This document shows positions 1 through 12,000 of a DNA stretch of 64,000 nucleotides, piece after piece (within the stretch, counting starts at the first letter, position 1; each line of letters opens with the position of its first letter). This DNA comes from Ceraceosorus guamensis (taxonomy: Eukaryota; Basidiomycota; Exobasidiomycetes; Ceraceosorales; Ceraceosoraceae), in contig NW_020290001.1 in the NCBI RefSeq assembly GCF_003144195.1, forward strand, positions 486,717-550,716. Direction: 5' to 3'. A program made the position numbers and the translations under genes. The notes beneath the pieces are model-generated. The model did not search any database and was not told where the DNA came from. It worked only from the letters and a program-made list of their open reading frames with translations.

Positions 1-374
1 AGAAGAGCGAAGTAGGTCTGCGCGCTATGGATAGGATGCTGCTGATGTTCAAAGTCCTCCCTTGATTACGCAGCGATCGTGCGTCTACGAGATGCTGCTG
101 CATGCGCGTGCACAGCACCCTTCTACATTCGCGATTCTTCTCCGCGGAGTTCCAGGCAGAGGACTATAATCACGAGTACGCTCGGACCTCGTCGGCGTCG
201 GCATCGACTCCTGGCGCGTGTCGGCCACGCAGCATTCGGCGCGCTCGCCTCGAGATCGTGACATTTAGCTGCGAGCTGCGAGCAGTGGTGAGTGGTGTGA
301 CTCCTACACCACAATCGTAAGCCATCACCTTCATCCACCTCGACCCCGGACCCCGGACGCGAGTCCCCGCCAAG
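1..374. other. Region before the first gene
   Basis: I see no gene here. The segment probably holds the promoter and leader of the HIT gene that starts at 375. It contains copies of the dispersed motif (CATTCGCGATTC near 127 and AATCACGAG near 169). Confidence 0.4.
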
Positions 375-1280
375 ATGCAGTCGAAGATGTTCGGATGGCT
401 GAGCTGTCTCTCCTGTTCGTCGGGCATGGATGAGAACAAATCGACGACGATCAAAGGCGGCGTACAAGAAGGGTGCATCTTTTGTCCTCCCAATCTCACA
501 CCCGACTCGCCCAAATTCAGAGTGGTGCACACCTCGGATCGATTCATCGCCTTTCACGATCGATCGTAAGTTTGACAAAGCAGTCCCGAGCGATCAAGAG
601 AATCAGATTCTTCGTTTGGTGGGGCCAGGAGGCCGACGCGCGCGTAGTTCGTGGGCGCTAATGTGATGATGTCTCGTGTTGGTGTTGTTGCGCACGTGGA
701 TACAGCCCGGCAGCCAGCATCCACCTCTTGGCTGTACCTCGACAGCACATTGACGATGTGACGGTGCTGAAGGGAGGAAAAGGAGCAAAGCTGAGTGCGT
801 GCTTCGGCCATCAGTGGCAAATGACAACATTATCGGCCTTGCAATTCTGACTCGATTCACCAAAACCGCTTCACTGCAACACCAACGTCAGTCCTGGATC
901 TGCAAGCGTTCGGTAATGAAGCGATCGATCTTGTCGAGTCAGAGCGGAGTCCCTCGCGCGACAAGCTCACCAGCACCAGCACCACCAGCAGCAGCAAGCC
1001 GCGCTCCTCATCAGATGCAGAAAGAAGATTCGGTTTTCACATTCCGCCCTTTAGAAGCGTATCTCACCTGCATCTGCACTGCCAAGTCTTGCCCTACAAT
1101 TCGCCCATGTTGGCGCTGAAATATCGCATCAGCGGTGATGCCAATGCTCCACGAAAGGGTTGGGGCTGGTTCGTCACAGCTGCTCAAGCTGCCGGCATCA
1201 TCCAAGCCGGTCACAAAGTCACCGTCAAACCGTGCGGAGATTCTCAAAAAGCCAGCCATACGCACTCTAGCCTCGCATAA
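375..1280 (+). CDS. HIT-domain (histidine triad) protein, HINT3-like
   Basis: Three exons: 375-565, 706-794 and 892-1280. The introns have GTAAGT and GTGCGT donors and AG acceptors, and frame is kept across both. The protein opens with a GCIFC segment (usual HIT N-terminus), continues with FRVVHTSDRFIAFHD, then after intron 1 with the family helix and strand (SIHLLAVPRQHIDD), and ends with the catalytic triad region SVSHLHLHCQV, an H-x-H-x-H motif. HIT proteins are nucleotide hydrolases or transferases; the HINT3/aprataxin-like branch acts on adenylylated substrates, but the exact substrate cannot be read here. A Ser/Thr-rich insert of about 25 residues lies before the histidine triad. The second intron is less certain because the segment after KGGKGAK is poorly conserved. 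The gene is convergent with PIK1, about 100 bp away. Confidence 0.85.
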
Positions 1281-1381
1281 CGACCGACGCACATCAGAAC
1301 ACTCCTCTCCTCTCCCCATCCCCAGTTGCGCTCAATGTGTTGCAAAGCAGTGCATTGTGATGCGTGACTTGGCGCAAATTT

Positions 1382-4300
1382 CTACAATACGCCTTGAGAG
1401 TGGTATTGGTACGTATCATATAATCGCGTAAACACGCTGTTTGCAGAAGACTCGACGAGACGCTCAGCAAAAGCATCGCACTGAGAAGAGCTCAGCGCAA
1501 GCTGGAATCTATCTCGCAGGTTGGATGCAGTGAGCTCTCCCAGGGAGAAGCAGGGCAATTTGGAGCCTGTGCATGTCGATGGCGATCTAGCATCAGCTGC
1601 CGGTCGTGCGCATGTGGCACCAGATCGGAGAACTCACCTCGCTGCATGAGCTGCACCATCATAATGATACGTTCTGCATGCTTGCGCACATCCCGGAAAC
1701 CAGCTTGGAAGAGCGCTTTGAACTCGACAAATTTTGGTGAATCCAAACCGCCGATAATGTCGATGTAATCCTGCGACAATTTGAAAGGAGCTGCTTCAAA
1801 TCCGACGCCCCCGGGAGATATTCCAAGCATGAACCCGAAATCGATGTCTGCGCGGTGTATCGATCGGCTTTCTGAGCTCAACGTCGAACGGAACGAGATA
1901 CAAGGCCGCTCTACTCACGAATCACGTGGCCTTCGCCATCGATGAGAATATTTCCATTGTGGCGATCCTTGATCTGCAAGAGGTACGAGATGATGGAATA
2001 GGCAGCAAGCGATTCCATGAATCGTTCACGCGCTTTGCCGAACTTGCTGGAAGACGGGTCGCCGAATGTCTACAAAGACAAGCGCGTTATCAGCGCCTCA
2101 CAACCCGGCTCGACAAATGTTGCAGCGCCTCTTTACCCACCTCAACGAAATGATCATACAGCGAATAATTGCCCAGCTTTCCCTCGTTGACGCGTCGAGT
2201 GTAAGCTTCTTTGCGGATAGAGTGCACAGAGACCGCGTCGGTGACGGTCTCCATTAATCCGGAGTTCTCGCTCGTGACGAGAATGCGAAAGTACCGCACC
2301 CAGCAACGCGAGCCCGTCTCCTTCCATATCCTGCCAAACTCTGCGATCAGCTGCACTGCGAGCTGCTCTTGCCGCAAGTCGGCACCAGTCTTGACAATGA
2401 CCGAAAAGACGTCCCACGAATCCAAGTGGCCATACGGACTAGACGCTCTGATTCTGGACCTTTTCGCCGCCCAACTCTCCCGAAATATCGCAGCGGACGG
2501 GTCATCTTTGTTGACCGCTCGCATGACTGTCGCTTCGTCCTCGTCAGCTCTTCCAGCACCGCCTCGCTTGCCTCGACCTGTGCGACCCATGTTGCGAGGC
2601 GCCACCTTCATTCGTTCCATACGCTCCTCTTCTAGCGCCATCATCTCCTGCATGATGCGACGTCGAATAGCTTCTGTATCCGTGTGCATCACCTTGGCAG
2701 AAGTTGCGGCGGCATTCGATGTGCCCGTGCTGGCAGTCCCGATGGAGAGGGCTTGTTGCAGACCCTCCGTCACGGAGCCTGCAGTGGAAGCTCGAGGTGC
2801 GGCAGGAGCTGTACTACCGTTGACGGGTGCTTTGATGCCAGCGCTACCCTGGCCCGCTTCGCTCGGGCTGCCGGAAGAGTTGCTGGAGGCCCAACTGGTG
2901 CCAATCAACCAGCTCGACCAACCACCTTGAGCGGTCGCGCTCACGTGAGGATTGTGTACTACAATCGGCTGCGCCGCCGCATTTGTGCTGCGATTGAGCT
3001 GCGCCAGCATGACAGCCGCTGTCTTCATTCTTTCAGAGTATTCGTCGAGAGAAAAGGCGCGGTTATTACCCGACGAACCACTCGTCGCGTGTTTTGTACT
3101 GCTTTCCTTGCCACTGTGCTCCTTGTCTGGTGTTGAGGTCCATGCTGCAGTGTCGTGGACGCGATTCATCGTGGTCAAGTCCTCCTCCTCCTCGCTTTCC
3201 GGATCACGCACCTCTCCGAACGCTGCCAAGTCAGAGCCATACGCCTGTTCGGTCAAGTCGATCTCTTCGCCGTCGTCCTCAGGCATCGGGGTTCTGACAC
3301 GAGTCGGCGGCGGCGGAGTCTTTCCGCGCGTGATGGCTGCATCAGGGGCAAGTGTTCGCGGCTCTACATGAGGGGTTCCCGGCGGTCCCGCCGACGGCGT
3401 GGTGGGCTGACTGGACGAATTTGCCGTGCCTTCCGTAGTATCCCTGCGACTGCCGATGGTTTCCTTGCTAGAGTCTGCATGGGAGAAGCTCCTCGACAGA
3501 GCGAACTTTCGCCTGCGAGCGTCCTCTTGAAGCACCAGCTTTTTCAGACTCTCGCGATTTTGTCTGCGCTGCGGGTCGAAGTCGAGATCATCATGAAGGA
3601 TTTCGACATGCAGCAAGAAGGGCGCTCGATCTGCCGAATTGAGCACGACTGCTTCCGAAGGATTGATGCGGACCACGCGGTGATGTCGGTCTCCGGGTGC
3701 GTGGTCGGGAGCGACTACAGCGGCCCCAGTCTCTGCGGCGATACTTGCGGCACTGGTCAAACGCCCATCTTGCACATCTGCACGACACCAGAGAGGGAAA
3801 CACACCTCACTTGGCAGCCTGTGATTCAGCTGCGTTAGTTCCGCGCGCAACGCCGACACTCTTGCAGGCTTTGGAATCAGCAAAAGTCTAGCAGAGATGT
3901 CTTGGAGCGTGAGGAGGAATTGTGTCTGCTCGCGGCAGTAATTCGACCTAAGTAAGCGTCTCCGCGCTTCTTCGTCGTACTGCGTGAGGATCGTGTCCGC
4001 TGACTGAGGATTGTCTTCGACAGATGGCAGCGCGGCGGTAGAAGCGAAGGGAGACATGCTTCCATCACCTGCTTCCGGCGCAAGATTGGGTACCGAGCGG
4101 AAACGCGACGCCTGCCTTTGCAGAGACGGTCGTGGCCGCCTTTGAGGATGCCAAGCGGGAGGTGGTTTTGGCGCTCGAGCTGCTGGTGTTGGTCCAGGGA
4201 CAAACTCGACCCCTAGTGTTTGTCCCAACGCATCTCCAACAGCAGCGGCTGCCTTGCCACGGAACTCGTTGAAGCCGGCATCGAAACGAGAGGCAAAGGT

Positions 4301-5421
4301 CGCAAAAGGATTTGATGATGATGCTTTGCCGTTAATTGGCGTCTTCAGAATGCCTCCGGAGGATGCACTGGACGCAGGCGGTGCAGTGGCTGTCCGTGCC
4401 GGGCCGACAGGCTGGCGTCCCGAGACGGCTGTGTCAGCTGTGGGCTGCCCTGAAGCCGCTACAGTTTTCGAGGTACTCGTCGCTGACGTTGGAGCTGAGT
4501 TTTCCCCAGGTTGTGACTCCTCAGCTTCTTCCACATCTGAGAATTCCGCTTCGTCTGAAGAGTCGCATTGTGGGCCAGCATCACCTTCCAGTCCTGCCCT
4601 GTCCAGGCCCAGCGGTCTCCTGCGTCCCTGCTCGATAGCTATCGTGCCCGCGACATGAGCCAACTCGGGCATGCCAGGTACACTAGCGAGCACAGCGCCA
4701 ATGCCGACCGCGCTGGCCTTTGGGTTGCTCGGAAGAACCTTGGCTACAACTCGTTTCCCCGCTGCCACAATCATCCGTCTTCGGCGACCAGAGCCCACCG
4801 CAGAAGATGACGAGGACGAGGTAACGACCAGAGATGCCGAGGAGAGGGGATCGTCGAATAGGATTCTCTGACAAGCATTGAAGATGCGCTGGCACACGGC
4901 GAAGGATGGGGATTGAGGTGTCGCGCTGAGATCCGAGAGCGCAGCCTGAAAATGCCATAGTGTCTGTGGGCACGAAGAGAGCATAGTCAATCATAGCTTT
5001 CACATAGCGAGCGCAAACAGATACGTACCAGCAACGCGACGTGAACCGACTCATCGCACCGCTGCAGCACGAAGCATTCGAGAGCGCGAGACTCTGACGG
5101 TCGTGTGATGAGCAAGTAGCTGCGATTGATCATTCGGGCAGTATCAGATCAGCTGTATGCGTCCGTACAGATAGCCAGTTTCGATGCCACGCACCAGATC
5201 TGCGGCCAATAAAAATCCACCGAATCGCCACCCTTCTTCCTCAACCAATCAACCAGGTAGTAGGTGATGCCAACATTCTCCGCATATGTGTCCAAACTGC
5301 CGAAGGTGTGCGAGCGATCAGCAGCCTCCTCTTGAATTGCTTACAGCTGCGCTACTCACTAGGATACGGCCAGCTGAGGTGTAAAGTATGCGGACTCAAA
5401 GAGCCGCAATAGCAAAGACAT
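1382..5421 (-). CDS. PIK1: Phosphatidylinositol 4-kinase, Pik1/PI4KB type
   Basis: Phosphorylates phosphatidylinositol to PI4P; in yeast this drives Golgi secretion and also occurs in the nucleus. Seven exons in reading order: 5421-5360, 5296-5195, 5119-5029, 4963-2141, 2069-1919, 1847-1638, 1566-1382, giving about 1207 residues. The start [20 protein letters not shown] and the following helices ([26 protein letters not shown]) are the family's N-terminal helical region. A long Ser/Pro-rich middle precedes the conserved segment [15 protein letters not shown] (about residue 525). The kinase core shows [14 protein letters not shown], the catalytic DRHNGNIL and HIDFGFML, followed by [16 protein letters not shown]. 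The C-terminus, YQYHSQGVL, is where the family normally stops. An ATG at 4990 is inside an intron and is not the start. The three 3' introns are each 71 bp. All key catalytic motifs are present. Confidence 0.93.
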
Positions 5422-6033
5422 GCGATGCTGTTTTCTGGGTGATTTGTGCGTGTGATGGATGCGTGCTGAGGAAGCAGCCGTTTGATTGCGATGTCACCAA
5501 CTTATCTTCCTTCGTCGCGCAAAGGGACCTCGGAGACGTGCAGGGACAGGTCGGTCTGAATGTTTCAGGGCGCAGGGGCCTCCGCTGAAGTTGATGGCTC
5601 CGAGTCGGCTTGCGGTGCCTGTGGAAGTGTCAGTCGGGAGTGTGGGTGATGTTTAGCAGCACACTACATGTTTCCAGCGCGGGGTACAGTTTGCAGTTCG
5701 CGCTACACAGCGCACCAAACAAAAGGAAGGGCTATGGGGCGTAGTGTCCAAGTCACGTGATAGCTGGCTTTTGGAATACCCTCGCCTTCTCGAGCTGCTC
5801 CCCCGCGAACGCGGCAAAATGAACTGTTCGGGCGTTTCCTCTCCAGAAGAACGCGTGCATGGTCCGGGGTCACGTTCACCATCCTCCATCCACCTCGCAG
5901 TCGGCTTGGCCAACATTACACCCATCGTTGGCCACACAGTCTCAGGGCGTCTCCACGGCTTCACTACTTTTGTGGCCTATGCCTTCCTCATAATCCTCAT
6001 TTCGGGCTTCACCACGGGCCTCACCGGGTGAAG
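5422..6033. promoter_or_regulatory. Divergent promoter region between PIK1 and TRA1
   Basis: The 612 bp between the two start codons contain no gene. A perfect palindrome TCACGTGA lies at 5753-5760, a match to the E-box/Cbf1-type site bound by bHLH factors. It is placed about 330 bp from the PIK1 ATG and 280 bp from the TRA1 ATG, so it could serve both. Pyrimidine-rich stretches precede the TRA1 start. Binding is an inference from the motif only. Confidence 0.45.
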
Positions 6034-9000
6034 ATGGCATCCGCCGGACCCTCCACCGACAGCCCAGCGCTCAAGGCCAGCGCGGCAGGCACCCCAGATG
6101 GCGCGCCAACACCCACAGCTGGTCCATCGGGGAAGTCTGCAGGCCCCGACATTCGGCAATTAGCAGCTCGGCTGACCGACACCAAGAATGGTACGTCCAC
6201 ACCGTGACTTGACGGAGTTGAGGCTTGTTTGTCGTTAGCAGCTGACGCGTCCGTTCCCCACATCCGCCCTTTGCAGAGACCAAAGCGAGACTGCAGGCTG
6301 CCATAGAGCTCAAGGAGGCAACGGAATCAGCAGCAGCCGCAGATGCAGTAGCTTTTTTGGAAGCATTCATTCCTGCGACTATCTCAGCTCTGGCCAGCGT
6401 ACCATGCTCTTTGCAGCCAGACAGTCATGAGCAGGTGAGGGCTTGCCTTGGTCCAACAGTGCATCTCTTCCTCTTCTTTGTTGATGCTCACATCGCCACC
6501 ATGATAATACCGCGCAGAGGCTACGGCACCTGCTTTTGGAAACGCTTCATCGTCTGCCGGGCATCGAACGAGCGAGGGCTCAATGCAAACCTCTACTCCG
6601 CTGCATGATGGCAGTCATGCAGGACGACAACGAAGAAAATGCAGGTCTCGCGCTCAAGGTGATCATTGATCTGTACAGAGCCTTGAAGACTGAACTCGAG
6701 TCAGAGGTCGCACCTTTCCTCAAAGTCGTCGCCGAGTTGTACAAGTGCATGAAGTCGACGGTTGCTCAGGCGTTCGATCCAGAGTCGTCTGCGAGCGATA
6801 GCACTGGTGGATCAATGAACAAGCAAGAAGGTGTAAGTGGAGATGGTTGCCGTACTGAAATTTGCACCATCTTTGATGCATGACGCGTTCTTTCCCTATC
6901 CAGCCTGCGGTAGACTCCCCAATGGGTGCGCCTTCTCCTGCAGCAGAATCGCAGGCTGCCAGCATGACAGGCAGCGAATTTGGTCCAGGCACCGGCACAT
7001 CTAGCGCTCACGCCAACGCTCAGCCCAAAATGCTCGTCAAAAGCAGCAGCAGCTTCAAAGTGCTCACGGAGTGTCCAATCGCCATCGTTCTCATCCTTCA
7101 AACATTTCGGTCAACTGTCGCTAGCGCAATTCGGCTCTTCGTTCCACTCATTATCGAGGACTGCTTGCGGCTAGAGGCGCCACAGCAGCGAGATGCTAGG
7201 CTAGCTGCCAAAGCCAAAGGTGAAGTGCTCGTAGGTGCTGTGCCAGGCATTCAAAATCCTGCCCTGTATGCAGATTTCATGAGCACGCAGGTCAAGATGA
7301 TGTCGTTCTTGGCATACGTGACAAAAGGAACTGCCGATGCCATGAGACCGTACGCCGAGGAGTTCCCGATCATTGCGGTACGACTCTTGCAAGATCTGCC
7401 TCCGGACGCCAGCCAGTCGCGCAAGGAATTGCTCGTCGCTACACGTCACATTCTGTCCACCGAGCTTCGCAGCGCGTTCATCTCTCAGGTGGATGTTCTG
7501 CTGGACGAACGAGTGATGACTGGTACTGGCATCACCTCGCGGGAGACTCTGAGACCTCTAGCAATCAGCATGTTGGCAGATCTGGTGCACCATGTCCGGC
7601 CGCAACTGAATGCAAGTCAGATAGCGCGAATAGTCAAGATACACATCCGCTTCTTGCACGATCCGACATTAGCGCCGAGTATCCAGACAATGTGCGTCAA
7701 ATTGCTCTTGAATTTGTCGGACCCAAGCGTCATGCGCCACCCCGAGGAGATCGGGCCCGTCCTCTCGACTATTCTCGAGGCGCTCTTCGAAAAACTCGCC
7801 TCGCTGCCTCGTCTACGAGAGGATCTTGATCTCGCACGTCAATACAAGGCAGAAGCGAATGCGACGTCCACTGGTGCGAATGATGCCTCAGAAGACGCGC
7901 ATGGTCAGAGTGTCCATGCGCAGCCGCCCATCATCGCGATTGAGCGAGCAAAAGTCATTGGAGCGGGCGTCATGCTGCCCGACATTGCTGGCGTCGAGGC
8001 CATCAAAGACGCAAGATTCCTCTTCCGTAATCTTCTCATGGGGTTCAAGTCACTGCTCCCAGCTCTCAGGAGGCGCAAGCTACCAGAACCGAGCGGGGAG
8101 ATGATGGGTCGGCTCTTTGTCGATGGAGTCAAATGCTGGACCTTGTACGAGCAAACAGAAGGCATGCCAGATAAAGAGGTGATGGAGCTTTTCACCAACA
8201 TCTTTCTAGATCTGGACCCCGCCACCTTTCATGAGGTGTTTTCGACGCATATGCCTTTCCTCTTTGAGCGCATTCTGCTCAGCCCAAATCTACTTGGGGT
8301 ACCGCAAAGCCTCATGTCGAACGATGCTGTTTCAAAGCGCTTCGTAGCGATTCTCTTCCAATACCTCGTAAATCGCCTCAGCGAGCTTGGTGACGCCGAC
8401 AAGAAGACGGCCTCCGTGACGCTCCGGCTCTTCAAAATGGCATTCATGGCGGTCACCATATTCCCAGAAGACAACGAAGCAGTCTTGCAACCTCATCTTA
8501 GCCACATCATCATGACCTCGATGAAGCTGGCAAGCCAAGCTGTGGAGCCCGCGAACTACTTTCTGCTTCTGAGAGCGCTGTTCCGCAGCATCGGCGGAGG
8601 GCGTTTTGAGCTGCTGTACAAGGACGTGCTGCCCTTGCTGCCAGTCCTTCTCGAAAATCTGAACAACTTGCTCACAGCGGCCGAGCCGTCTCGAAGGGAG
8701 CTCTTTGTGGACTTGTGCTTAACTGTGCCGGTCCGTCTGAGCGTATTGCTGCCCTACTTGGGTTACTTGATGCGACCTCTGGTACTGGCGCTTCAGTCTT
8801 CCACCGAGCTCGTCAGTCAGGGTCTTCGAACCTTGGAGCTCTGCATAGATAACCTCACGCAGGAATTCTTGGATCCTATCATGGCGCCTTACCTGCAGGA
8901 CATCATGGGCGCGCTGTGGAAGCACTTGCAACCGTTGCCGCACAACCATCAGCACTCCCATACTACAATGCGCATACTCGGAAAGATGGGCGGCAGAAAT

Positions 9001-12000
9001 CGACGCTTGCTCCAACAGCCTCCGCGTCTGAACTACAAGGATCACCAGCAAATGACTTTCGCGGTCTGTTTCGACGACAAAGCGCAGAGCATGGAGCTCG
9101 TGCCTCTTGTCGAACTCGCTCTCGCTGGGATGGCTCGGACGGAACATTATTACCGCAAGCACGCTTTTGAGCTGCTTCGGCATGCTGCGGCTCTGTTCAT
9201 AGACGGTGTGCTATCCAATGCTGGTGGCGAGCGAGAGAAGTGCTTCGAGAGCATTGTCAAGGCTTTATTTCAGGCTACGTACTGCGAGCCTGACCGGCAG
9301 GAGCTGGAAGGTGCCACAAACTACTTGCTTGGCCTTTCGAAACACATCTTTGCACTGGAGACACGACGCGACACGTCTGTCACAAGACAACCGAGCTCGT
9401 TGATGGTCTGCTTCATGCAAGGAGTTGCTCAAGCTCTGGCTGCGAACGACAATGAAGCGGCTGATAGGACCGCGATCGCCAACTTGGAGCTCCAAATTAT
9501 TGCAACGGGCCGGCAGGCGTGCATCGCAGCTTCGCGTCAAGAGCAATGGACCACACTGATGCACAGTCTTGCTTCCAAGCACTGCACGCTCTGCTACGAT
9601 CCGCTCTGGCAACGAAAGACGGGAGGCTGGCTCGCTATTGATATGATGGTCAGACGCGCCGATCTAGGGACGCACTGGCTCCGTGAGCATCAGCTTGAGA
9701 TCATGCGAGCACTGCTGTACATGCTCAAAGATATGCCTAGCGACCCGCCTGGCAACGTGGATGCGGTCGGCGAGACGATCCTCTTCGTCCTCAGAATTGC
9801 GCATGCTCGTGGAGCGACCGTCCGCGACGGCGCTGCAGCTGAGTCTGGCGCGAAGAACGCCAACGAGGCCAGCGCGGGAGATGCGACGTCCGCGAAAGGC
9901 GACTTGACGGAGCCCAAAGACGCAACTGTACCAGCATCCACTGAAATTGGTGATAAGGTCGACGAGAAGCCTCAGAACGTCTCTCTTGGCAAAGGAACGG
10001 ACGTGTCGGGAGACAAGGCGCAGAGCACCGACGTACCTAAGATCTCTTCGCGCTCCGCGGAAGAAGATGCGATGCAAGAGAGGCAATTCACCTACTTGGT
10101 AGGAGTGCTGGTTCAAGAGCTTTCTAGCGCTAACAGTAAGGTCCGAGCCATCGCGCGGGCTTCCTTCGAGCTGCTAGCAGAGCTTCGAGGTGCAAGTGTG
10201 ACCTCAATCCTTATGCCAATCAAGGATCGCTTGTTGGTGCCAATTTTCACCAAGCCCCTGCGCGCACTTCCTTTCGGCATGCAGATTGGGCACATTGATG
10301 CGATTACCTTCTGCTTGAAACTCACTCCACCGCTGCCAGAGCCGAATGAAGAGCTCTTCCGAGTTCTGACCGAAGCACTGGCGCTTGCAGATGCAGAAGA
10401 TCAAGCGCTCGTTGGACGGGTAGCCCAATACAAGAATATGCTTGCGGTCACTGAGCTGCGCGTCGTAGCCATCCGTCTCCTGGCCTCGGCTATGGCTTGT
10501 AACGACTTCCTGACAGCCAAACACAACCAGATGCGCATTCGCATCATCGCCGTGTACTTCAAAAGCCTCTACTCGCGCTCTCAAGCTGTCATCGATGAGG
10601 CTTATCATAGCCTGCAGGTCACCCTCGCGACGCAACCAAAGCTTCCTAAGGATGTTTTGCAGAGCGGACTTCGTCCCATCTTGATGACACTTGCAGATGC
10701 TTCTCGCTTGACAGTGGCTGGTCTCGATGGGCTGGCTAGGCTACTCGAACTTCTCACGTCGTACTTCAAAGTGGAGATCGGTTCTAAGCTGCTCGTCCAC
10801 ATGGAGGGTTTGGCAGACCGCGAGGCTGTTGAACGTGCAAGTCGAGGCGCTCTTGAAGGTCCAAAGTATGCAGACGCTCATCATTTGCTGCAGCCACCCG
10901 TGAGTTGCAGGCTGAATGCAAATGTTCGGCGCTTTGCTGACCCTTGTCAATTGCAGCAACCGCGCGAGAGCGAGCGTATCAGCGTACTTGCTGCCATCGT
11001 TCGCATCTTTCATTTGTTACCGTCAGCAGCTAGTCAATTCATGGAGCAGCTGGTGCGACAAGTCTGCAGCATCGAGGCGCTACTCCGACGATCGGGACCC
11101 ACGCCTTTCACGAAGCCGCTCGCTCAGTATTTTGAGCGATACCCTGCCCAAGCGTGCGACTGCATGTTCAGCCGTCTTGAGGACGCAGCTTACGCCCGCT
11201 GCTTGCGGTTGGCGCTAGCAGAGGAGTGTGCTCCGGCACTGCGTCAGCAAATCGAGACGGACAAAGCGACACGTTTGCTACCCCTTCTGAAACCAGACTC
11301 TGACCCACGACGCACTCTGGCCGCGTTGCACATCGTTCGCGAGTTGGAGAAACAGTCAGAGGGCTGGATCTGCGCCAACGATGATCTGATAGCAGCCCTG
11401 CAAACGTATTGGGCCTCTTCCCAACACGAGCAGCGTCGCAGCGAGGAAACAGGACCTCGTGACGACCGCATATCCGTTCAAATTCTGGAAATATTCACGA
11501 AGTACCTGCGTCGCAAGCACAACACGGATCTCTACTTCGCGATTGCAAGCATGCACACGCTCCAGGGTGCGGTTGACCTAAGCGACATCACGCGCTTCGT
11601 GTATGATGCATTGGCCGTCAAAGCGAGCGTCGCTGACAAGCGCGCGGTTCTGTCACGCTGCATCGACGTCGCGGAGAAGCAAGACGCTCCGACGGCGTAC
11701 AAGGTCGAGGTCATGCGGCTTCTGGCCAACCCAATTCTGGTCGTCGCAAGACGGTCCATAGATACGGAGTATTCACCGGCCACTAGCGAAGCTGGTAGCG
11801 AGCCGTTTGAGCCGCTTTTCGATGCCGCGCTGTTCACTCAGGTGGTGAATCGCATTTGGAAGCCTTTTCAACACAAGGGTGGTCCCAGCTTTTGCCCTGA
11901 GGATGTTGTGAGGATAGAGTTGATACTTTTTTCTACCATGGTCCTGGAGCACTCAGCAGGTCTCATGTCCTCTCAACAAGGCGCTCGCAAGGACGCCATC

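Noticed and set aside
4683-4990. ATG at 4990 as the start of PIK1
   Set aside because: The preceding sequence is an intron; three upstream exons restore the family's conserved N-terminal helices.
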